Shown: piece by piece, positions 17,462 through 25,637 of the stretch
How the letters are laid out: every line of letters starts with the position of its first letter
Numbering within the stretch: position 1 is the stretch's first letter
NCBI RefSeq assembly: GCF_014200805.1
Contig: NZ_JACHDB010000002.1
Span: 434,001-498,000 of the forward strand
Direction of reading: 5' to 3'
DNA from: Nocardiopsis composta
Lineage (GTDB): Bacteria > Actinomycetota > Actinomycetes > Streptosporangiales > Streptosporangiaceae
Length of the DNA: 64,000 nt
Made by a program: the position numbers and the translations under genes
The notes under the pieces: generated by a model
Told to the model about the DNA's origin: nothing
The model's input: the letters and a program-made list of their open reading frames with translations, nothing else
Databases searched by the model: none

Positions 17462-18397
17462 ATGAGCACACGAGGAATCCGGTTCGGCGTCAACTTCCGC
17501 GAAGCCGACCTGGATGATTGGCCGCGGTACTGCCGGGACACCGAGCGGCTGGGCTACGACACGCTGCTCGCCCCCGACCACCTGGGCCACCCCGCGCCGT
17601 TCGGGATGCTCGCCGCGGCGGCCGCCGCCACCGACCACATCCGGCTCGGCACCATGGTTCTCAACAACGAGTTCTGGAACCCGGCGCTGCTCGCCCGGGA
17701 GGCCGCCACCGTGGACCGGATCTCCCGCGGACGGCTCGAACTCGGCCTCGGGCTGGGGCACATGAAGTCGGAGTTCGAGACCGCCGGCATCCCCTGGCGC
17801 GGCCACGCCGACCGGTTGGCCGCGCTGGAGCGCACCCTCGGCGAACTGGACCGGTTCCTGGTCGACGGCGGGCCGGGCCACGGCCCGGCGCAGCGGCCCC
17901 GTCCGCCGCTGCTCATCGGCGGCCACGGGGAGGCCACGCTCCGGCTGGCCGCCCGGCGCGCCGACATCATCGGCTTCGGCGGCCTGGTGCAGCGCCGCGG
18001 CGCACCGATGGGCGTCTTCCACGTGGAGGGCCCGGACGATGTGCTGCGCCGCGTCGACTTCGTCCGCGAGCAGGCCGGCGGCCGCCTCGCCGGCCTGGAG
18101 TTCAACGTGCTGGTGCAGAACGTCACCGTCACCGACGACGCGGAGCGGGCCGCGGCCGGACTCGCCGCCGAGTACGGCGCGGAGTCCGGGCTGGGGACCG
18201 CCGCCGACGTCCTGGCCAGCCCGTTCGTCCTGGTGGGCACGGCCGGCGAGATCGCGGCGGAGATCACCGCCAACCGGGACCGCTACGGGTTCGACTACGT
18301 GTGCACCCACGGGGAGCACCGGGACGCGCTGGCCCGGGTCATCCCGGAGGTGCGCCGCCTGGAGGAGGCCGCCGGCCGGTCGGACCCCTCCCGATGA
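17462..18397 (+). CDS. LLM-class F420-dependent oxidoreductase (TIGR03621-like)
   Basis: Luciferase-like (beta/alpha)8-barrel flavin/deazaflavin oxidoreductase of 311 residues. Features include IRFGVNFREADLDDWPRYCR, TERLGYDTLLAPDHLGHPAP and RLGTMVLNNEFWNPALLARE, followed by GRLELGLGLGHMKSEF, matching the F420-dependent TIGR03621 group. The substrate is unknown. The ATG at 17462 begins the conserved region; a GTG at 17444 is possible, and neither has a clear ribosome binding site. A perfect 40-bp palindrome follows 8 nt after the stop and probably terminates it. The window also encodes an NADPH:F420 reductase, consistent with F420 use. Confidence 0.82.
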   Translation: MSTRGIRFGVNFREADLDDWPRYCRDTERLGYDTLLAPDHLGHPAPFGMLAAAAAATDHIRLGTMVLNNEFWNPALLAREAATVDRISRGRLELGLGLGHMKSEFETAGIPWRGHADRLAALERTLGELDRFLVDGGPGHGPAQRPRPPLLIGGHGEATLRLAARRADIIGFGGLVQRRGAPMGVFHVEGPDDVLRRVDFVREQAGGRLAGLEFNVLVQNVTVTDDAERAAAGLAAEYGAESGLGTAADVLASPFVLVGTAGEIAAEITANRDRYGFDYVCTHGEHRDALARVIPEVRRLEEAAGRSDPSR

Positions 18398-18404
18398 CCG
18401 CGAC

Positions 18405-18444
18405 GCCGCGGCCCCCGTCAGAGCGCTCTGACGGGGGCCGCGGC
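18405..18444. terminator. Perfect 40-bp palindrome, bidirectional terminator
   Basis: Two 20-nt arms meet at AGAGC/GCTCT with no mismatch and no loop; each arm ends in a GCCGCGGCCCCC block. It lies 8 nt after the LLM gene and about 25 nt from the end of the convergent membrane-protein gene, so it can terminate both. Confidence 0.8.
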
Positions 18445-18469
18445 CACGATCGCCGCCTGCGCGGCGGTC

Positions 18470-18883
18470 TCAGGAGACGATCGCCGCGATACCGGTGCCG
18501 ACCAGCGCGAGCAGTGCGCAGCTGACCAGGCCGCCGATCAGCGGGATGGGGGAGAGCGGGGACGGCAGCGGGCCGGTCACCCCCTGCGCGGCCGCCGCGC
18601 GGCGCACCACCGCCGGCATCAGCGCCAGGTTCGCCGCGAAGATGATCACCTCGACGCCGAACGCGGTGGCCAGAGCCTGTGGGAAACCCTGCCCGGAGCC
18701 CAGCGCCTGGGCCGCGGCCAGGGCGGGGACGGCGATCAGCAGGATCGTGGAGGCGACGCCGAACACGGCGCGCAGCCCCTGGCCCTGGGAGCGGCCGGTG
18801 GTCAGCAGCATGAGTCCGAGCAGCGCCGCCAGCATGACGGCGCCGATGACCCCGAAGAGAACGATGTCGACCAGCGAATTCAC
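18470..18883 (-). CDS. Small four-helix membrane protein of unknown function
   Basis: Protein of 137 residues with four hydrophobic segments (about residues 5-30, 40-62, 72-94 and 112-136) separated by short polar loops. No catalytic motif is visible. The GTG start overlaps the stop codon of the upstream P-loop gene (GTGA), so the two are translationally coupled and the protein may act with that ATPase. Function not recognised. Confidence 0.65.
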   Translation of the reverse strand: MNSLVDIVLFGVIGAVMLAALLGLMLLTTGRSQGQGLRAVFGVASTILLIAVPALAAAQALGSGQGFPQALATAFGVEVIIFAANLALMPAVVRRAAAAQGVTGPLPSPLSPIPLIGGLVSCALLALVGTGIAAIVS

Positions 18884-19707
18884 TCCGACATTGTGTCAGC
18901 TCCGCGGAGCGCCCCCGCACCGGGAGAGGGCTGCGCGGGTGTGAGGTCCGCGGCCCGCGGGGAGCCCGCCTCCCCGCCCGTCGGCGGTGCCGGGCAGGGA
19001 TTCCCGGCCCCGGCCGCGGAGGCCCCGGTGCCGGAGGTGAACCGCATCCAGGGCAGCTCCCGGGCCCGGCGCCGGTCGAGGGCGAGCAGGCTGCGCGCCC
19101 CCGGCACGAATGCCGCCGGCCCGCGCCGGGCGGCGGTGCGCAGCCGCCGCCAGCGCCGCGAATGCGCCCGGTGGCTGCGCTCGGTCACCCGTCGCCCCCG
19201 GGCGTACTGACCGCTCCGGGCCTCCTGCGGGGTGGCGTCGATCATCAGCACGTGCACCTCGTACCGGCGGATCCGGCAGAGCAGGGCGAACAGCATGCGG
19301 ACCGGGCGCCGGGTCCCGCTCTCGTGCACCACCACCGGGCCGCCGCCGTGCAGCGCCGCGGCCACCCGCACCAGGTGCAGCACGTGCACCACCCACCGCC
19401 ACAGCGGGTAGGGGATCCGGCCGAGCGCCGGTGCCAGCCGGTAGCGCGACTGCAGCGAGTCGATCACCCGCGCGCCGTCCGCGGTGACCACGGTCCGCTC
19501 TTCGTCCCCGCGGAGTCCGAACAGCCGCTGGAGCAGGGTGCTCTTCCCGGCCCCGGGCACCCCGGCGACCAGCACCAGCGACCGCCGCGGGTAGACCGCC
19601 CCGCCGGCCTGCCCGGCGGCGCGCCGGGGCGCGGGCTCCGGGGCGGGGAGCGGGGACGGGGCCGGTGGAGCCGGGCGGACGGGGGGAGAAGCGGAAGGGC
19701 TGGTCAT
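18880..19707 (-). CDS. P-loop kinase/ATPase-like protein (AAA_33-type)
   Basis: Protein of 275 residues with a Pro/Ala-rich N-terminus of about 38 residues, then Walker A VAGVPGAGKSTLLQRLFG, and a Walker B/strand region GGPVVVHESGTRR plus VHVLMIDATPQEARSGQ, the layout of small P-loop kinases related to zeta toxins and AAA_33 proteins. An Arg-rich helix (RVTERSHRAHSRRWRRLR) could be a lid or nucleic-acid/phosphate-binding segment. The C-terminal 50 residues are low-complexity. It is coupled to the four-helix membrane protein. No ribosome binding site is visible before the ATG, so the transcript may be short-leadered. Substrate unknown; a toxin role is not indicated because no antitoxin partner is present. 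Confidence 0.68.
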   Translation of the reverse strand: MTSPSASPPVRPAPPAPSPLPAPEPAPRRAAGQAGGAVYPRRSLVLVAGVPGAGKSTLLQRLFGLRGDEERTVVTADGARVIDSLQSRYRLAPALGRIPYPLWRWVVHVLHLVRVAAALHGGGPVVVHESGTRRPVRMLFALLCRIRRYEVHVLMIDATPQEARSGQYARGRRVTERSHRAHSRRWRRLRTAARRGPAAFVPGARSLLALDRRRARELPWMRFTSGTGASAAGAGNPCPAPPTGGEAGSPRAADLTPAQPSPGAGALRGADTMSE

Positions 19708-20349
19708 GGAGGAGCTATGCCCCGCCGTACTAAAGCGCCGGTTAAAGGGCGGGCGAGAGAGGTCTCATACGCCGTTCGGGAACTTCGCCCCGGCGGTCCG
19801 GGCGGCCTCGGCCCCGTCCGCCGGGGGCGCCGGCGGCCACCGCGGAACCCCCTTCCACCTGCGATCATGCCGCTCCTATCCGGCGGGTCCGAGCGTCTCC
19901 CCGGCCTTTCGCCCCGGGCGGGAGAACGCGCCTCCGATCTGCCGGCAGGTAAGAGGCGTTTCGGTCGGGGCGAAGGCCGGGCCGCCCGCGCCGCAGGCTC
20001 CCGCTCGCGGAGGCGCCCCCAGCCGTCTGGTGTCCTGAGTCGTTGATTCGATACTGATCAAGACGGGCCTTCCAGCGGCGCCTCCGCCGGCGCCCTCCTG
20101 CGCTCGGCCACTCGGCCCGCTCTTTCAGCGACCTGCGCCCACCCGAACCGCTCCCCCGCCCCCGCACCACAGCGCTGAGCTCAACGTCATTGTGTCGAGG
20201 CTCCGCCCGCCACCACCCCCTGGCCGCGCCCCGGACTCGTTGATCTTGGAGGTATCGACCGGTCCCGGCCCGCTGCCCTGTACCGGTGAGCGGTGCTCGA
20301 CCGGTCGATACCTCCAAGATCAACGGCTTCTGGGGGTGCCCCGCCGCTG
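19708..20349. other. Intergenic region with hairpin element, no gene seen
   Basis: About 640 nt between the P-loop gene and the small antitoxin-like gene. The first 350 nt hold nothing recognisable. From about 20120 the sequence becomes a large imperfect inverted repeat centred near 20281 (separate entries). Confidence 0.5.
20239..20324. repeat. Perfect 26-bp inverted repeat (hairpin element core)
   Basis: Left arm 20239-20264 starts GTTGATCTTGGAGGTATCGA and right arm 20299-20324 is its exact reverse complement, ending CCTCCAAGATCAAC; the loop is 34 nt. Outside the arms the flanks are also roughly complementary: CACAGCGCTGAGCTCAACG on the left faces CGAGGTGGCGCTGTAGCG on the right. The whole element therefore spans roughly 20120-20405. 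The arms are AT-richer than the surroundings. No transposase is present; a MITE-like or REP-like element is the simplest reading. Confidence 0.75.
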
Positions 20350-20529
20350 TCACGACGAGGTGGCGCTGTAGCGCGGGCGGGTGAGGGTGCGGCTGGAAAA
20401 CCCATCAGCGATCTCAGCGCGCAACTGCTCGCGGCCGGCCTCCCGTTCGGCCGTCCGCTCTGGGGAATCCCAGCCGGGATCCGCCTCGCGAACCTTCCTC
20501 TTGGTCTCCTCCCAGGGAACACCTTTCAT
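20350..20529 (-). CDS. Small protein resembling the N-terminus of an XRE/HigA-type antitoxin, probably truncated
   Basis: A 59-residue ORF on the minus strand with a strong ribosome binding site (AAGGGAGG, 4 nt before the ATG). It begins MKGVPWEETKRKVREADPGW and continues DSPERTAEREAGREQLRAEI. This PW..K..AR..DP.WDSPER..ER.A.R pattern is what precedes the helix-turn-helix in many actinobacterial XRE antitoxins. The expected helix-turn-helix is missing: from residue 44 the frame runs into the hairpin repeat and stops at 20350. It lies 44 nt after the sbcC stop codon, on the same strand. Likely an antitoxin gene broken by the repeat. Family call is from recalled sequence patterns. Confidence 0.5.
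   Translation of the reverse strand: MKGVPWEETKRKVREADPGWDSPERTAEREAGREQLRAEIADGFSSRTLTRPRYSATSS
20356..20403. repeat. Dispersed intergenic repeat, copy 2
   Basis: CGAGGTGGCGCTGTAGCGCG followed by GGCGGG and GCGGCTGGAAAACCC forms the right flank of the hairpin element. It matches 7867-7911 closely and 39907-39937 partly. Here it supplies the last 15 codons of the truncated antitoxin-like ORF. Confidence 0.5.
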
Positions 20530-20573
20530 GGTCCCTCCCTTATGTTGTTCGCGGTGTTCTCAGTGAACCCGCC

Positions 20574-23500
20574 TCATCCGACCTGCTCCAGGCGGGAGCC
20601 GGAAGGGGACTTGAGCACCCGGAGCCGGGCCGGGATGCGGGAGCGGAGGTCGGCGACGTGGCTGACCACGCCCACCGCGCGGCCGCCGTCGCGGAGCCGG
20701 TCCAAGACGTCCAGCACCTCCTCCAGAGTCTCCTCGTCCAGGGTGCCGAACCCCTCGTCGATGAAGAGGGTGCCGATGTCGGTGCCGCCGGACTCCTCGC
20801 TCGCCACGTCGGCCAGCCCCAGGGCCAGGGCCAGCGAGGCGATGAACGTCTCGCCGCCGGACAGGGTGGCCGGGTCGCGCTCCTGGCCGGTCCAGGCGTC
20901 GATGACGCGCAGCCCCAGGCCGCCGCCGGAGCGGGAGCGGTCGCCGGCCGCCTTGTCCACGGTGTGCCGGAGCTCGTAGCGCCGCCCCGACATGCTGGCG
21001 AGCCGGTCGTTGGCGGCCGCCACCACCAGCTCCAACCGGGCGGCCAGGACGTAGGAGGAGAGCGGCACGCTCTCCCGGTTGGCCGGGGAGGTCCCAGCCG
21101 CCAGCCGGGCCAGGCCGTCGGCGACCCGGTGCCGCTCCCGGGCAGGGCGGGAGTCGGCGAGCCGCCGGTCCAGCTCGGCGCGGAGGTCGGCGAGGTCCCG
21201 GGCGCGCCGCTCCAGGCGGTCCTGCCAGGCCGCGGCGTGCCCGGCGGCGGCCTCGGCGGCCTCCAGGGCGGCCTGCAGCGCCGCGGTGTCGGGTTCGGGG
21301 GCGGCCCAGGCCTCGGCGGTGGCCGGGTCGGCCAGCACCGCGCGCACCGCGGCCAGCTCGTCGTCGTAGCCGCGGGCGCGCTCCCGGACGGCCCGGCGCT
21401 CGGCCTCGGTCCGCTCGGCGGCCCGCACCGCAGCGGCGTCGGGGAAGCCGGCCTCCTCCCGGGCGCGCCGCGCCTCGGCCTCGGCGTCGCGCAGCTCCCC
21501 GGCGGCGGCGGTGCGCCGGTCCAGCGCCTCGGCGGCCGAGTGCAGCAGCCCGGCCTCCTCCTCCAGCCGGGCCACCCGGGCCGGCAGGTCCGGGTCGTCC
21601 CCGCGGGCCGCGTCCAGCCGGGCGGCGATCCGGTCGGCCTCGGCGGCGCGGGCCGCGCGCCGCTCGGCGAGCTCGGCCAGCTCCCGCTCCAGCCGGGACT
21701 CCTCGGCGCGGGCCCGTTCCAGCTCGGTGTCGAGCTCGGCGATCCGCTCGGCGGTCCGGGCGATCTGCGCCGCTGCGGCGTCCAGCTCGTCCAGCGCGGT
21801 CCGGCGGGCGCGCACCTGCTCCTCGGCGGCCTGCGCGTCCAGCCCGCCGGCCAGCTCCCGCGCCGCGGCCAGCCGCTCGGTGAGGGAGGACTCCAGCCGC
21901 TCGGCCTCGGTGCGGCGGCGGGCCGCCGCGTCCGACCGGGCCTGGGCCCGCTCCTCGTCCTCGGGGGAGGGGCGGCTCGGTTCGCCCTCGGCGGGCGCGG
22001 GGTGCTCCACCGATCCGCAGACCGGGCACGGGGCGCCCGCGCCCAGTTCGGCGGCGAGCTCGGCGGCCATCCCCTCGATGCGCAGCCGCCGGAGGTCGAG
22101 CAGGGCGTCCCGGGCGGCCTGGGCGGCGTCCACCGCCGCGATGCGCCGCTGCACCGCCTCGGCGAGGTCGGCGGCGAGCCCATCGGTGTCGGCGGCCGCC
22201 CGCTGCCGGCGCCGGGCCGCTTCCAGCGCCTCGACCGCGGCCTCGCGCGGGCCGGTGCGGGCGCGCAGCTCGTCGAGCCCGGCGGTCAGCTCGGCGCGGC
22301 GGCCGGGGAGCACGGCGGTCCGGGCGGCCAGCTTCTCCCGGTCCCGGCGGGCCCCGGCGAGCCGCTCGTCCAGCCCGCGGACCTCGGTGCGCAGCGCGGT
22401 GAGCCGCTCGGCGTCGTCCAGCAGGTGCTTCAGCCGGGCGATCTCGTCCCGGCGGCCCCGCTCGGCGGTGCGCAGCCGGTCTGCGTCGGAGGGCAGCCCG
22501 GAGGCTGACTCCCCGCCGGGGTCCGCCGCGGGGCGGGGCGCGGGGGCGTCGGCGAGGCCGCCGGCCAGGGAGGTCAGCTCCGCCGCCGCGAGCTCGGCCT
22601 TCTCCAGCTCCACCCGGCGGTTCCCGGCGGCGCGCAGCAGCGGGGCGACCGGGGCGGCGCGCTCCGCGGCGGCGAGCTCGGCGTCCCAGGCGGCGCGTTC
22701 GGCCGCCCGGGCGGTGAGCTCGGCCTCGCGGGCGGCGGCCGCCGCCCGCCGCCGGCGCCGCTCCAGCACCGACCGGCCCTGCTCCAGGGCGGTGCGGGCG
22801 CGGTCCCGGGCGGCCGCCGCCCCGGTGACCAGCGGGGCGGCGTCGCGGGCGTCGGCGGCGGTGGCGCAGGCCAGCTCGGCGGCCCACGGCACGAGGGAGT
22901 CAAGGTCGTCCTCGACCGCTTCGGGAAGCGGGCTCCGGGCGACCTCGGCGAGGAGCCGGGCGGTGTTCAGCACCGAGGTCTCGGCGCGGCCGGCGGCGCG
23001 GCCGAGCGCCGCGGAGTGCTCGGCCAGCCACTTCTCCACGTCGGTGAAGACGCCGGTGCCGAAGATCTGCTCCAGGGAGTCGCGGCGCTCCCGGGCCGGG
23101 GCGCGCAGGAACCGGGCGAACTCCCCCTGGGGCAGCAGGACCACCTGGCAGAACTGCTTGAGGTTGACCCCGAGCAGGTCGGAGACGAACTGGCCGGCCT
23201 CGTCCGGGCGCAGCGTGATCGGCCGCCAGGTGCCGTCGGTGTGCTCGGCGACGGCGACCTTGGCCTTCTCCTCGGTGGTGCCGGAGCCGCGCTTCTTCGG
23301 CCGGCGCCAGGCCGGGGAGCGGGTGATGCGCAGCCGGCGGCCGCGCACGGTGAACTCCAGCGCCACCTCGGGGCGGAGGTCGGGCGGGGCGTGCGTGCTC
23401 TGCAGCGACCGGGCGGCGCCGCGCACCCCGGGGACCCCGCCGTACAGGGCGAAGCAGACCGCGTCCAGCACCGAGGTCTTGCCGGCGCCGGTGGGGCCGT

Positions 23501-23600
23501 GCACGAGGAACAGCCCGGCGGCGCCGAGCCGGTCGAAGTCGACCTCCTCGGCGCCGGCGAACGGGCCGAAGGCCTGGACGGTGAGGCGGTGCAGTCGCAT
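20574..23600 (-). CDS. sbcC: Exonuclease SbcC
   Basis: SMC-like ATPase subunit of the SbcCD (bacterial Rad50-Mre11) nuclease, which processes DNA ends and hairpins. The protein has 1,008 residues. Walker A HGPTGAGKTS is at 34-43, the QVVLLPQGEFARFLRAPARE block follows, two long coiled-coil arms flank the zinc hook CPVC at about 524-527, and the signature motif LSGGETFIASLALALGLADV with the Walker B LFIDEGFGTLD is near the C-terminus. The ATG at 23600 overlaps the sbcD stop codon (ATGA); longer N-terminal extensions are not supported. It is notable that a long hairpin repeat, a potential SbcCD-type substrate, lies just downstream, though this may be coincidence. Confidence 0.93.
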   Translation of the reverse strand: MRLHRLTVQAFGPFAGAEEVDFDRLGAAGLFLVHGPTGAGKTSVLDAVCFALYGGVPGVRGAARSLQSTHAPPDLRPEVALEFTVRGRRLRITRSPAWRRPKKRGSGTTEEKAKVAVAEHTDGTWRPITLRPDEAGQFVSDLLGVNLKQFCQVVLLPQGEFARFLRAPARERRDSLEQIFGTGVFTDVEKWLAEHSAALGRAAGRAETSVLNTARLLAEVARSPLPEAVEDDLDSLVPWAAELACATAADARDAAPLVTGAAAARDRARTALEQGRSVLERRRRRAAAAAREAELTARAAERAAWDAELAAAERAAPVAPLLRAAGNRRVELEKAELAAAELTSLAGGLADAPAPRPAADPGGESASGLPSDADRLRTAERGRRDEIARLKHLLDDAERLTALRTEVRGLDERLAGARRDREKLAARTAVLPGRRAELTAGLDELRARTGPREAAVEALEAARRRQRAAADTDGLAADLAEAVQRRIAAVDAAQAARDALLDLRRLRIEGMAAELAAELGAGAPCPVCGSVEHPAPAEGEPSRPSPEDEERAQARSDAAARRRTEAERLESSLTERLAAARELAGGLDAQAAEEQVRARRTALDELDAAAAQIARTAERIAELDTELERARAEESRLERELAELAERRAARAAEADRIAARLDAARGDDPDLPARVARLEEEAGLLHSAAEALDRRTAAAGELRDAEAEARRAREEAGFPDAAAVRAAERTEAERRAVRERARGYDDELAAVRAVLADPATAEAWAAPEPDTAALQAALEAAEAAAGHAAAWQDRLERRARDLADLRAELDRRLADSRPARERHRVADGLARLAAGTSPANRESVPLSSYVLAARLELVVAAANDRLASMSGRRYELRHTVDKAAGDRSRSGGGLGLRVIDAWTGQERDPATLSGGETFIASLALALGLADVASEESGGTDIGTLFIDEGFGTLDEETLEEVLDVLDRLRDGGRAVGVVSHVADLRSRIPARLRVLKSPSGSRLEQVG

Positions 23601-24751
23601 CAGGCGGAGGCCTCCTTGATCCGCAGCTCCTCCAGGGCGGTGCGGACCAGCTTCCGCTCCTCGGCGGAGGCGGGTGCGCCGCGCGCCCAGTCGACGAAGT
23701 CGAACACCAGGTCGGACTCGGCGCGGTCGGCGGGGCGGTGCGCCCACGGGCGGTCGCCGGCGCCGGGGGCGTCCTCCGGTTCGAAGACCAGGTGCAGCGT
23801 GTGCGGGAAGCGCTCGCGGAGCCGCTCCATGGGCCGCTCGGGGCGGACCGGGTCGGTCAGCGTGACCTCCAGCCAGTGGCCGGTGCGCGACTCCAGGCCG
23901 GGGTCGGCGAGCAGCTCCTCCAGGCGGCCGGAGACCCGCGCGACCGGGCGTTCCACCGGGGCCTCGGCGAACTCGGCGCGCACCGCGCCGTCCCGGTCCA
24001 GCTCCACGATCCAGCAGCCCTTGACCTGGTGCTCCTCGGAGAAGGAGTAGGCGATCGGGGAGCCGGAGTAGCGGACCGTCTCCGACATGCGCTGGCGGCC
24101 GTGCAGGTGCCCCAGGGCGACGTAGTCCGCCCCGTCGTAGAGCGCGGCGGGCACGTGCGCCGCCCCGCCGACGGAGATGTCCCGCTCGCTGTCGGAGGGG
24201 GAGCCGCCGGTGACGAAGGCGTGCGAGAGCACCACCGACCGGGTGCCGGCCGGCCGGGCGGCCAGGTCGGCACGGACCAGGTCCATGGCGTGGCCGAGGA
24301 CGGCGGGGTGGCCGCGCTCGGACAGCCCCCAGTAGGGGCGGGCGAGCTCCGGTTCGAGGTAGGGGATGCCGTAGAAGGCGACCGGCCCGTGCCCGTCCTC
24401 GATCAGGACCGGGGAGCCGACGCCGTCCAGGGAGCTGCGCAGGTGCACGCCGGCCGCGTCGATCAGCCCGGAACCGTAGTCGAGCCGGACCATGGAGTCG
24501 TGGTTGCCGCTGATCAGCACCGCCCGGGCCCCGGTGTCGCGGATGCGGCGCAGCGCCTCGTCCAGCAGCCGGACCGCGTCGACCGGGGGCAGGGCGCGGT
24601 CGTAGAGGTCGCCGGCGACCGCGACCACGTCGATCCGCTCGGCGCGGACCGTCTCCACCAGGTGGTCGATGAAGGCGGCCTGGGCTCCGAGCAGGCTCTC
24701 CCGGTGGAATGTGCGCCCCAGGTGCCAGTCGGAGGTGTGCAAGATCCGCAT
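23600..24751 (-). CDS. sbcD: Exonuclease SbcD
   Basis: Mre11-like metallophosphoesterase nuclease subunit, 383 residues. The metal-binding signatures are intact: HTSDWHLGR (residues 5-13), VAGDLYDR, ISGNHDS, LSHAFVTGG and ALGHLHGRQ. The C-terminal region would contact SbcC. Upstream of the ATG there is no ribosome binding site; TACGCT ends about 9 nt before it, so the transcript may be almost leaderless. It forms a coupled operon with sbcC. Length and motifs match the family. Confidence 0.93.
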   Translation of the reverse strand: MRILHTSDWHLGRTFHRESLLGAQAAFIDHLVETVRAERIDVVAVAGDLYDRALPPVDAVRLLDEALRRIRDTGARAVLISGNHDSMVRLDYGSGLIDAAGVHLRSSLDGVGSPVLIEDGHGPVAFYGIPYLEPELARPYWGLSERGHPAVLGHAMDLVRADLAARPAGTRSVVLSHAFVTGGSPSDSERDISVGGAAHVPAALYDGADYVALGHLHGRQRMSETVRYSGSPIAYSFSEEHQVKGCWIVELDRDGAVRAEFAEAPVERPVARVSGRLEELLADPGLESRTGHWLEVTLTDPVRPERPMERLRERFPHTLHLVFEPEDAPGAGDRPWAHRPADRAESDLVFDFVDWARGAPASAEERKLVRTALEELRIKEASA

Positions 24752-24809
24752 GATCCGCGAGCGTACTGCAGTCCCGCCGGCTCCGGCGGGGATTCCGGGG
24801 CCCTGTGGA

Positions 24810-24850
24810 CGGCGGGCGGGGAGAGGCCGCGGCCCCCGCCGCCCGCCGGC
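24810..24850. terminator. Candidate terminator hairpin after the O-methyltransferase gene
   Basis: GGCGGGCGGGG (from 24811) can pair with CCCCGCCGCCCGCC (to about 24847) with one bulge. It lies immediately downstream of the minus-strand O-methyltransferase stop codon and before sbcD. Confidence 0.45.
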
Positions 24851-24854
24851 GGGC

Positions 24855-25520
24855 TCAGCCGGTCAGGCGGGCCATGGTCAGGCCGTCGCCGATGGGCAGC
24901 AGGACCACCTCGACCCGGTCGTCCGCGAGGACGTGGTCGTTGAAGTCGCGGATCCCCTGCACCGCGGCGGAGGTCTCGGCCGGGTCGATGACGCGGCCGT
25001 GCGAGAGCGTGTTGTCGGCGAGCAGCACGCCGCCCGGGCGCATCCGGGGGAGCAGCTCCTCCCAGTAGCCGATGTAGCCGTCCTTGTCGGCGTCGATGAA
25101 GGCCAGGTCGAAGGCGTGGCCGGCGGGCAGCGCGCGCAGGGTCTCCAGGGCCGGGCCGATCCGCAGGTCGATGCGGCCGGACAGCCCTGCGCGCTCCCAG
25201 TAGCGGCGGGCGATGCCGGTCCACTCCTCACTGATGTCGCAGGCGAGCAGCGCGCCGGGGGCGTCCGGCAGGGCGCGGGCCAGGCAGATCGAGGAGTAAC
25301 CGGTGAAGGTGCCGATCTCGACGGCGCTCTGCGCGCCGAGGACCCGCGCCAGCATGGTCATGAACCGGCCCTGCTCCGGGCCGATCTGCATGCCGGCCTG
25401 GTCGGGAAGGGCGCGGAGCGTCTCCTCGGCGAGGTCGCGCAGGACCGGGTCGACCGGCGTGGTGTGCGCCACCAGGTAGTCGTGCAGCTCGGGCGTCATG
25501 GACTCGGTGGTTCTCGTCAC
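24855..25520 (-). CDS. Class I SAM-dependent O-methyltransferase (CCoAOMT/Methyltransf_3 type)
   Basis: Methyltransferase of 221 residues. The family markers are MQIGPEQGRFMTMLARVL, SAM motif EIGTFTGYSSICLA, ACDISEEWTGIARRYWERAG, and the catalytic/metal region DLAFIDADKDGYIGYWEELL plus GGVLLADNTL, typical of the divalent-metal-dependent catechol/CCoA O-methyltransferases. The GTG at 25520 is preceded by TAGCAT at 6 nt, which fits a leaderless transcript; an internal ATG at 25499 is an alternative. The substrate is not indicated by the neighbours. Confidence 0.87.
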   Translation of the reverse strand: MTRTTESMTPELHDYLVAHTTPVDPVLRDLAEETLRALPDQAGMQIGPEQGRFMTMLARVLGAQSAVEIGTFTGYSSICLARALPDAPGALLACDISEEWTGIARRYWERAGLSGRIDLRIGPALETLRALPAGHAFDLAFIDADKDGYIGYWEELLPRMRPGGVLLADNTLSHGRVIDPAETSAAVQGIRDFNDHVLADDRVEVVLLPIGDGLTMARLTG

Positions 25521-25637
25521 GGGGCCATGCTAGTCCCGCGCGTCCCGCCGGGCCCAGAGCGATGATCCCGGGGTGCCGCCGTCTCAGGGCCGTGCGGGAC
25601 GGCGGCGCCGAGGCCGTCACGGGGGAGGGCGCGCGGG

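Noticed and set aside
18880-19707. P-loop protein as a zeta-type toxin
   Set aside because: No epsilon-like antitoxin is adjacent, and the partner gene encodes a membrane protein.
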